Part shown: positions 1 through 4,359 of the stretch, piece after piece | Layout of the letters: each line of letters opens with the position of its first letter | How positions within the stretch are numbered: the first letter of the stretch is position 1 | Assembly (NCBI GenBank): GCA_003646995.1 | Contig: QMLZ01000178.1 | Location: 1-6,292, forward strand | Source: Deltaproteobacteria bacterium | GTDB taxonomy: Bacteria > Desulfobacterota > DSM-4660 > Desulfatiglandales > Desulfatiglandaceae | Direction: 5' to 3' | DNA length: 6,292 nt | Notes under the pieces: model-generated | What the model was told of the DNA's origin: nothing | Seen by the model: the letters and a program-made list of their open reading frames with translations, nothing else | The model's database searches: none | Made by a program: the position numbers and the translations under genes

Positions 1-223
1 GATTTTTCATAAGCTCAAATAGGCGCCCCCACCATCGCTCCTGTATTGCGTCGAAGAGATCTTCCTTGCTGGCGAAATAGTGATAGACCAGCCCATAAGA
101 GGTACCAGCCTCAGCAGCAATATCGGCCATCCGGGCCTTATGAAAGCCCCGCTTTTTTATCACCTTTAGTGCTGCTCGGAATATTGCTTCCTGCTTGGAT
201 TCTTTTTGGCTTCCTCGTGCCAT
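1..223 (-). CDS. TetR/AcrR-family transcriptional repressor, N-terminal part (runs off left edge)
   Basis: Seventy-four complete codons are visible on the minus strand from the ATG at 223-221. The product begins MARGSQKESKQEAIFRAALK and shows the TetR DNA-binding domain: helix 1 (about residues 10-24), the helix-turn-helix in RMADIAAEAGTSYGLVYHYF (31-50), and the family-typical F-x-S-K-E-D-L-F after the recognition helix (50-57). The start is supported by AGGA (234-231) 7 bases before the ATG. TetR proteins are cytoplasmic dimeric repressors that release DNA when a small ligand binds the C-terminal domain. That domain lies outside the window, so the ligand and regulon cannot be inferred. A perfect dyad lies 23 bases upstream and suggests autoregulation. 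The divergent neighbour is a toxin-antitoxin operon, not an obvious efflux or degradation target. Confidence 0.93.
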   Translation of the reverse strand, partial: MARGSQKESKQEAIFRAALKVIKKRGFHKARMADIAAEAGTSYGLVYHYFASKEDLFDAIQERWWGRLFELMKN

Positions 224-245
224 GATGATTTCCTATTATGATAGA

Positions 246-265
246 TTGATTGATATGTCAATCAA
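246..265. promoter_or_regulatory. Perfect 8-4-8 inverted repeat, probable TetR operator
   Basis: TTGATTGA (246-253) and TCAATCAA (258-265) are exact reverse complements separated by TATG. The position, 23-42 bases upstream of the tetR ATG, and the roughly 20-bp size fit a TetR dimer site. On the minus strand TTGACA (261-256) lies inside the dyad and CATAAT (240-235) follows at a short 15-base spacing. That -10 would place transcription start downstream of the AGGA ribosome binding site, so the exact promoter is uncertain. The dyad is seen directly; its role is inferred. Confidence 0.7.
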
Positions 266-406
266 GAAAATCCAATATTACCGATCTCCTTGGAATTCCT
301 TCTCAGTTTTAGTCAACAAAGCGGCAATAGGAGCCCTCTGTTGCGGGAATTCTGCTTTGAGCCTTTCGCAGACAAGGACTGAAACATAGGCTCAGAACTT
401 TTCAAA

Positions 407-435
407 TTGACAAGTGATAGTAAAAAGGATAAACT
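407..435 (+). promoter_or_regulatory. Sigma-70 type promoter of the toxin-antitoxin operon
   Basis: A perfect -35 TTGACA (407-412) is followed after exactly 17 bases by TAAACT (430-435), a 4 of 6 match to the -10 consensus. Predicted transcription start is near 442, leaving a leader of about 27 bases that contains AAAGGTG (458-464) just ahead of the antitoxin ATG at 469. Spacing and context make this the most convincing sigma-70 promoter in the window. Confidence 0.7.
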
Positions 436-456
436 AAGTTCAATAAACTAAGCTCA
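429..456 (+). repeat. Two tandem 14-bp repeats over the -10 and start region, candidate autoregulatory operator
   Basis: ATAAACTAAGTTCA (429-442) is followed immediately by ATAAACTAAGCTCA (443-456); the copies differ at one base (T439 versus C453). The array begins within the -10 element and covers the predicted transcription start. Phd/YefM antitoxins commonly repress their own operon by binding repeats at the promoter, so this is the natural candidate site. The family's usual sites are palindromic; here the visible arrangement is direct, which makes the assignment tentative. Confidence 0.5.
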
Positions 457-468
457 TAAAGGTGCTCC

Positions 469-720
469 ATGGAAATCATCAATATTCACGAAGCCAAGAC
501 CCATCTGTCTCGGCTCGTGGAACAGGCAGCAAAAGGTAGGGCATTCATCATTGCAAAGGCGGGAAAACCCATGGTGAAGGTTGTGCCCTTATCTGAAGAA
601 GAACAGGGCAGAGACACGAAACTAGGGTTCATGGCAGGTGAAATTTCAGTCCCCGAAAATTTTGATACCATGGGGGCAACTGAAATTGAATCCCTTTTCC
701 ATAAGAGCGAAGATTCATGA
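469..720 (+). CDS. Type II antitoxin, Phd/YefM family
   Basis: The 83-residue product begins MEIINIHEAKTHLSRLVEQA, the hallmark of the Phd/YefM antitoxin fold: a short strand, then helices carrying the A-K-x-x-L-S-x-L-V pattern, then IIAKAGKPMVKVVPL (about residues 27-41), the conserved beta hairpin. This N-terminal part (1-45) dimerises and binds operator DNA. The acidic, less ordered tail (about 46-83) is where such antitoxins wrap the toxin. AAAGGTG sits a few bases before the ATG, which also follows a good promoter. The stop codon overlaps the toxin start in ATGA (717-720), indicating translational coupling. Length is typical of the family. The cytoplasmic role is to neutralise the downstream PIN-domain toxin and repress the operon with it. 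Confidence 0.93.
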   Translation: MEIINIHEAKTHLSRLVEQAAKGRAFIIAKAGKPMVKVVPLSEEEQGRDTKLGFMAGEISVPENFDTMGATEIESLFHKSEDS

Positions 721-1106
721 AACTACTGCTGGACACTCATATCCTTTTATGGGCCGCAGGGCAGCCGGAGAGGCTTTCAGAATCAGCACGCACCCTTTTG
801 ACTTCGCCTGAGAACACCCTTTTCTTCAGTGCGGCCAGCCTCTGGGAGATTGTCATAAAACTGGGCCTAGGGCGTAGAGATTTAAAGGTTGACCCATACC
901 GGCTGAGAAAGGAGTTGGTAGCCCACGGGTATGCCGAGCTTCCTGTAACGGCTGAGCACGCTTTAGAGCTCCAATCTTTGCCCTCGATCCATAAGGACCC
1001 TTTTGATCGGATACTTTTGGCCCAGGCCCGTTCAGAAGGGTTATTGCTTGTCACAGCAGACTCAGCAGTGGCTGAATATGGAGAGCCTACTATTTTTGTG
1101 CGCTGA
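717..1106 (+). CDS. Type II toxin, PIN-domain ribonuclease (VapC-like)
   Basis: The 129-residue product is a complete single PIN domain. It opens MKLLLDTHILLWAAG, giving catalytic Asp6. Glu44 in SLWEIVIKLGLG, Asp94/Asp97 in KDPFDRILLAQA, and Asp115 in LLVTADSAV complete the acidic cluster that binds Mg2+ or Mn2+. The 'LDTHxLLW ... DPFDRxLxAQA' pattern is that of the Sll0205-like subgroup of PIN toxins, usually paired with Phd/YefM antitoxins as here. VapC toxins are sequence-specific RNA endonucleases, often cutting tRNA or rRNA; the target of this one cannot be read from sequence. No catalytic residue is missing and the gene is uninterrupted, so the pair looks functional. It overlaps the antitoxin by 4 bases and ends about 60 bases before a strong terminator. 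Confidence 0.94.
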   Translation: MKLLLDTHILLWAAGQPERLSESARTLLTSPENTLFFSAASLWEIVIKLGLGRRDLKVDPYRLRKELVAHGYAELPVTAEHALELQSLPSIHKDPFDRILLAQARSEGLLLVTADSAVAEYGEPTIFVR

Positions 1107-1165
1107 TAAGGGCTCAGATTAGGCGCGAATGCTGACCAACTTGCCTTAGGATGATATGTGATAAG

Positions 1166-1192
1166 AAGGTGAGGAGACCTCCTCACCTTTTT
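1166..1192 (+). terminator. Intrinsic terminator of the toxin-antitoxin operon
   Basis: AAGGTGAGGA (1166-1175) pairs perfectly with TCCTCACCTT (1180-1189) around the 4-base loop GACC, and the downstream arm runs into five consecutive T's (1188-1192). It lies 60 bases after the toxin stop. Read on the minus strand the hairpin is followed by TTCTTAT, a poorer U-tract, so any function for the convergent PEP-CTERM remnant would be weaker. Confidence 0.88.
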
Positions 1193-1208
1193 GCTGCAAG
1201 CTGACTCA

Positions 1209-1478
1209 TCAGCTTTTTATGGAAGACCGCCATCTTCGCAATCCTGCAACGCCGGCCAAGCCTGAAACAAGGAGCCAGGCTGATGGTGGAACGGGTACTG
1301 CCGAAAGGGTGATGTTGTCAAAATACGTATTTCCTACTCTCCAATCGCTCAGCCAATATTCTTCAAGCATTAAATGGATCCTATCTTGAGCCGTAAGTGG
1401 AATTTCCATGTGCTCCCACTTCCAGATATCAGGAAGATTTATTGCGTAATCCAATGCAATTCGACCAAGGAATCGCAT
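1209..1478 (-). pseudogene. C-terminal remnant of a PEP-CTERM surface protein
   Basis: An 89-codon open stretch ends in VPVPPSAWLLVSGLAGVAGL (61-80) followed by RRWR. This is a PEP-CTERM-type sorting tail: a Pro-rich motif, a hydrophobic segment and a basic cluster before the C-terminus. Such tails are recognised by an exosortase in the inner membrane. The preceding residues VGNTYFDNITLSA (48-60) match the final beta strand (YFDN-x-x-L) that often leads into this tail. The gene cannot be intact: the ATG at 1478 is directly preceded in frame by TGA, no ribosome binding site is present, and there is no signal peptide, without which a PEP-CTERM protein would not be exported. The missing N-terminal part is either deleted or broken in the region upstream (1479-2029). 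Confidence 0.72.
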
Positions 1479-2029
1479 TCAGTTCTGCAATACAATCCTA
1501 ATTCCTGCATCGAGGATCTAATACTTATGGAGGCCGCAATGCACAGGGTGGTACATAATGCATATGAATAGGGCTGAAAGGAGAGCCTACACAAAAAAGT
1601 GAAATTCTTTGATTCAATCCGGCCACTAGGCCAATCCCAAAAATCCTGTGCTGCTATCAACAAAAATATGAAATTTACCCAGTATTACGAGGGGGTTAAA
1701 GCTAAAGCCAGTTACGTCCAAGATCTCTTCTGCTAAACCAGGGCTGCAGTTTGGAGCGGGCAAGCGTTAGATTGACATAAGCCCTCTGAGATGACCGTAT
1801 ACTTGAATTAGAAAATTCCCGTCTTGCCCTTGATTTGTATATTAAATACTAAGCCACAGTATATATTGGGGTTTTTTGAGAGTTAAGATTCTTCACAATC
1901 CTAAACCCAAACATCAAAATAAATGAAAGCGTATCTGGCTTATATCGTAGAGGTCTAATACCTTTTCATCGCATCTTCCGCACTCTCTAAAAGCCGCCCA
2001 TAGCACATCTGTTTATGGTTTACCTTACA
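1479..2029. other. 551-base stretch without an intact gene, possible coding debris
   Basis: No open frame here has a convincing start with a ribosome binding site or a recognisable family. Both strands are interrupted by frequent stops. Short frames overlapping its left edge on both strands look like chance. One protein-like fragment on the minus strand (1626-1766) is listed separately. Position between the PEP-CTERM remnant and an intact PEP-CTERM gene suggests eroded surface-protein sequence. I see no tRNA, insertion-sequence ends or CRISPR-like repeats in it. Confidence 0.5.
1626..1766 (-). pseudogene. Unidentified protein-like fragment, 46 codons with no start
   Basis: Between an in-frame TAA (1769-1767) and a TAG (1628-1626) the minus strand reads 46 codons, including AEEILDVTGFSFNPLVILGK and then FHIFVDSSTGFLGLA. 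The alternation of hydrophobic and polar residues resembles a real beta-rich C-terminus more than random translation. There is no ATG, GTG or TTG near its beginning with a ribosome binding site. I do not recognise the family. It could be a decayed gene piece, perhaps from the same dead gene as the PEP-CTERM remnant about 150 bases further on, or simple chance. Confidence 0.22.
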
Positions 2030-3007
2030 TCATTGCGCCCTCCGTTTTTTCAAGATTGGAAAAGAGATAAGAGCGCTCGCCAGAAGCAGCAATGATGGTG
2101 GTAGCGGGACTTCTGCGGTGCCCGGAAGCACTATAAGGCCGTGACTTCCGGACTCGTTAGAATACCATCCTACTATCTGACCCATGTCATTGATGCCGTA
2201 TAGTCGTGTGAGGTCAGCTCCCGGATACTTGAGTGTTTGAAATTCTCCCGTCCGAGGGTCATATAGAATACCGTTGTCACCCGACCAGCCTACTATTTGC
2301 CCAGAAGTGTTAATATCACACAATGTCGCCCTAAACCAATCATGTTCAACGGGCTGAAATTGTTGGTTACCAGTATTGTAAAGGAGTCCGTGCCAGTTTC
2401 CGTTCCAGTCTTGGTACTCTCCGATCATCTGCCCGAGATCGTTTATACCATGGAAATAAGTATGACGAGCTTCCGTATAATGAATATCCTGACAGCTATT
2501 CTTGTTTAAATCGCAGACTACTCCGTGTATGTGAGTTGAATAATAATAATATGAATGGTACCCGGCAATATAACCGGAGTCGTTTATGCCCTCATACACA
2601 GTAGTGTGACCTTGGTATAGTGGGAGGCCTTGTAAGCCATTTTTCTCGAATAGAAAAGGGCTATCGCCAGAACCGTCCCTATGGATGCCAACAACTTGCC
2701 CAAGGTCATTTATATCATAGAGTATAGTCTGGGAAGTCTCACTATAATCAATCCTCAGAAATTCTCCTTTTGGCCAATCATAAAGGAGGCCATGACTAGT
2801 ACTATCAGTATCGTCATAGTAACCCACGATCTGACCACTGTCGTTTATGCCTTGAAAAAAGGTGTTTATGGCAGAAGGATAGTCTACAGTAATATACGTG
2901 TATGCAGAGACACTACCTATGTTGCAAATGAAAACTAAGACCAGGATAACACTAAAAACAAAGGAAAGCATCCTCGAAAAATGTTCTATTCTAGCCTTCT
3001 TGCCCAT
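2030..3007 (-). CDS. Secreted HAF-repeat protein with PEP-CTERM-like tail
   Basis: The 325-residue product has a long signal peptide: a basic start (MGKKARIEHF), a hydrophobic core (about 14-30) and a likely cleavage after SVSA (35). The mature part consists of six repeats, each with a core like GINDSGQIVGYY, starting near residues 53, 98, 140, 187, 231 and 271 (spacing 40-47). This is the pattern of the HAF family of probable extracellular repeats, where 'INDxGQIVG' alternates with a 'HGLLYD' strand. The protein ends in EVPLPPSLLLLASALISF then basic KKRR, a VPLP-type PEP-CTERM tail for exosortase sorting. The start is certain: GGAGGAGG lies 4-5 bases before the ATG. The likely location is the outer surface or matrix. 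The ligand and biological role are unknown. It lies 228 bases downstream of the 217-residue surface protein on the same strand. Confidence 0.9.
   Translation of the reverse strand: MGKKARIEHFSRMLSFVFSVILVLVFICNIGSVSAYTYITVDYPSAINTFFQGINDSGQIVGYYDDTDSTSHGLLYDWPKGEFLRIDYSETSQTILYDINDLGQVVGIHRDGSGDSPFLFEKNGLQGLPLYQGHTTVYEGINDSGYIAGYHSYYYYSTHIHGVVCDLNKNSCQDIHYTEARHTYFHGINDLGQMIGEYQDWNGNWHGLLYNTGNQQFQPVEHDWFRATLCDINTSGQIVGWSGDNGILYDPRTGEFQTLKYPGADLTRLYGINDMGQIVGWYSNESGSHGLIVLPGTAEVPLPPSLLLLASALISFPILKKRRAQ
2165..2851 (-). repeat. Six-unit HAF protein repeat array
   Basis: Within the HAF protein the cores are GINDSGQIVGY, DINDLGQVVGI, GINDSGYIAGY, GINDLGQMIGE, DINTSGQIVGW and GINDMGQIVGW. Unit lengths are 45, 42, 47, 44 and 40 residues. 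Between cores the units share an aromatic/HG-L-L-Y-D strand (for example SHGLLYD, WHGLLYN, NGILYD). The array is intact, with no frameshift, and the units are clearly diverged from each other, which argues against very recent duplication. A beta-propeller-like or solenoid fold is plausible but is inference. Confidence 0.8.
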
Positions 3008-3235
3008 CGTTCCTCCTCCGTAAAACTATCGTTCCCACAGACACCTATTTAAGATGGGGCCTTCACCAAGGTGTTTTTTTGCCAAATTACAGAAGCAGCA
3101 CTTCTTCGCAGAAGTTTCTGGCCGCCAATGAGAATTATTATGTTTAAGACTGATCTCATAGTATGGGCACAAGACGAAATAGCATTCAGCCCTCACAATT
3201 TTTGGTCGAAATCTTATCACCACACTTGGTGTTCT
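3008..3235. other. 228-base spacer between two PEP-CTERM genes, with a small hairpin
   Basis: This leader of the HAF gene contains the ribosome binding site (complement of 3011-3019) and, on the minus strand, a 6-bp stem ACTTCT/AGAAGT closed by the loop GCGA (3115-3100), a GNRA-type tetraloop. No clear sigma-54 or sigma-70 promoter was found for the HAF gene, and no clear terminator after the upstream gene. Cotranscription from the upstream sigma-54 promoter is therefore possible. Open frames here lack ribosome binding sites and similarity. Confidence 0.4.
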
Positions 3236-3889
3236 TTAAGTATTCCTTTTCCTATGCACGGCGATCAAACCACCTACTCCACTAAGCAGCAAGATAGAGC
3301 TCGGCACAATTGGAACAGGTGTTGAATTTAGCGCGCCGACGACAGCCAAAGTGGGTACGGTATTATATGGGGGTGTCCTTAGATCTAACCTTACGGTAAC
3401 AGATCCTATCACGGCTCCTGAAAACAAATTCCACTCACTAAGATCAATCAGAGCTGCATTTACATTCACATTTCTATGATCTATGCCTACTCTATATCCC
3501 GTGTAGGTTGTATTAAATGTCTTATAAGTAGTGCCTATCATCACATCAAACCTATCGTTTGTACCTAGCTCAAACAATGCGAGGTCTGGTCCGGGCCCAT
3601 TTATGAGTTTGTTATCAAGAAAATCTATTTGCATAAAAACTCCGGGCGAGCCTACAGTGTTACAGTAAAGGTAGGTAGACAAATCGGCATCCGTTACTAC
3701 TTCGGACTGGCTACCCCCAACCGAAGTGACATAGTTAGTGTGATCGGAACCAACGTAAGGGTAAAAAATTTTGTCAGCAAATGCATTGTCATCAAACCAG
3801 AGACCTGCAACAAACGTTGCAGAATTAGCACTTGCGACCAAACTCACGACCAATATCGTTGCGGAGATAAGTATCATTAGCTTTTTCAT
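3236..3889 (-). CDS. Secreted protein with PEP-CTERM-like sorting tail
   Basis: The 217-residue product starts MKKLMILISATILVVSLVAS, a textbook signal peptide with probable cleavage after ANSA (24). The central part is beta-rich and contains GPGPDLALFELG (97-108) and VNAALIDLSEW (143-153). These motifs recur in exosortase substrates of the 'GxGxDLxxFELG' kind, but I cannot name a catalytic domain. The tail PVPIVPSSILLLSGVGGLIA (191-210) followed by HRKR is a PEP-CTERM-like signal with a variant VPIVP motif. GAGGGGGG a few bases before the ATG fixes the start. A near-consensus sigma-54 promoter lies about 105 bases upstream. Only one cysteine (76) is present. The protein is likely processed at the inner membrane and released or anchored outside; its function is unknown. 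Confidence 0.87.
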   Translation of the reverse strand: MKKLMILISATILVVSLVASANSATFVAGLWFDDNAFADKIFYPYVGSDHTNYVTSVGGSQSEVVTDADLSTYLYCNTVGSPGVFMQIDFLDNKLINGPGPDLALFELGTNDRFDVMIGTTYKTFNTTYTGYRVGIDHRNVNVNAALIDLSEWNLFSGAVIGSVTVRLDLRTPPYNTVPTLAVVGALNSTPVPIVPSSILLLSGVGGLIAVHRKRNT

Positions 3890-3992
3890 CTTTTCCCCCC
3901 TCTATTCAGGAGCCTTAAAATTGCATACCAAGAATAAAACTAGTATCCTCTCCTTTTAAGATTCATTAACTCGATTTTTGGGTGGTATACAT

Positions 3993-4008
3993 GGCAATCC
4001 GCATGCCA
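3993..4008 (-). promoter_or_regulatory. Sigma-54 (RpoN) -24/-12 promoter for the PEP-CTERM gene
   Basis: On the minus strand TGGCATG (4008-4002), four bases CGGA, then TTGCC (3997-3993) match the sigma-54 consensus TGGCAYR-N4-TTGCW at every position except the last. The invariant GG and GC have the required 10-base separation. Transcription should start near 3982, giving a leader of about 93 bases to the ATG at 3889. Sigma-54 promoters need an AAA+ activator bound upstream. The motif overlaps an inverted repeat ATGGCA-N7-TGCCAT (3991-4009), so a weaker match (ATGC at -12) can be read on the plus strand too. Confidence 0.72.
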
Positions 4009-4359
4009 TCGGACGAAACCACTGCCTAAATGAGGGCATCCCTCTGTAATTTCAGCATAAAGGCACAGCCCAATAACCAAATAGAGGATTTGCTGGTAGC
4101 CTCGTCTGATTCAAATGCACCATTCTTGCACCATCTGATGATTCATATGGAGCAATACTAAACACATGTAGCTTGAGATGCGAGGTTAAGGAAATAGGAA
4201 ATGGCAGGCCAGTGGATGGAATCCCTTCACAGCAGTGTGGAATAAGAACGCACTCGGTCAGACAAGACACAATCGGTTTATGGAATTTAAAAAAAATGCT
4301 AATAATATTAGGTCAGGTTATTTCTTAGGAAACCAAAATCCTTTGCAGAATAGGTGCTT
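4009..4359. other. Divergent control region, no gene seen
   Basis: About 350 bases separate the sigma-54 promoter from the kinase start. The open frame on the minus strand at 4052-4270 has no ribosome binding site or recognisable similarity and is not called. Visible elements are a GAGGG-CAT-CCCTC dyad (4032-4044), the phased TGCACCAT pair listed separately, and an AT-rich block with TAATAT (4303-4308) that could be a -10 for the kinase, though no good -35 precedes it. The size fits an upstream region hosting activator sites. Confidence 0.5.
4116..4134 (+). repeat. Two TGCACCAT direct repeats one helical turn apart
   Basis: TGCACCAT occurs at 4116-4123 and again at 4127-4134, an 11-base period. 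Counted from the predicted sigma-54 start near 3982, they sit about 134-152 bases upstream, within the usual range for enhancer-binding activator sites. The repeats are seen directly; their role as an upstream activating sequence is inference, and 8-bp repeats may arise by chance. Confidence 0.35.

Noticed and set aside
195..389. 64-codon plus-strand frame across the tetR start and its upstream region
   Set aside because: It overlaps the clear tetR coding sequence and operator, has no ribosome binding site and resembles no family.
737..1186. 149-codon minus-strand frame opposite the toxin gene
   Set aside because: It is antisense to an intact PIN toxin with all catalytic residues, runs through the terminator stem and has no recognisable domain.
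1439..1663. 74-codon minus-strand frame upstream of the PEP-CTERM remnant
   Set aside because: The translation has no signal peptide or family signature and no ribosome binding site; tested as the frameshifted N-terminus of the remnant but nothing supports it.
1998..2018. Hairpin CCATA/TATGG after the HAF gene on the minus strand as a terminator
   Set aside because: Only five base pairs around an 11-base loop, with GCGGC before a short T run; too weak to call.
3061..3080. CCTT-CACC-AAGG stem followed by a T7 run on the plus strand
   Set aside because: The stem is only four pairs and no plus-strand gene precedes it; the T run more likely belongs to the leader of the HAF gene.
3081..3110. Search for a sigma-54 promoter directly upstream of the HAF gene (TTTGGCA on the minus strand)
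   Set aside because: The -24-like TGGCA is present but no TTGC occurs at the required 10-base spacing.
3026..3223. 65-codon minus-strand frame (GTG start) between the two PEP-CTERM genes
   Set aside because: No ribosome binding site precedes the GTG, and the Cys-rich translation does not form a recognisable zinc-binding pattern.
4115..4130. Possible plus-strand sigma-54 site (ATGCACC-ATTC-TTGCA) for the kinase
   Set aside because: The -12 half is perfect but the first G of the nearly invariant -24 GG is replaced by T, and it lies over 220 bases from the start codon.
4052..4270. 72-codon minus-strand frame in the divergent control region
   Set aside because: No ribosome binding site and no similarity that I recognise; the composition looks like random translation.
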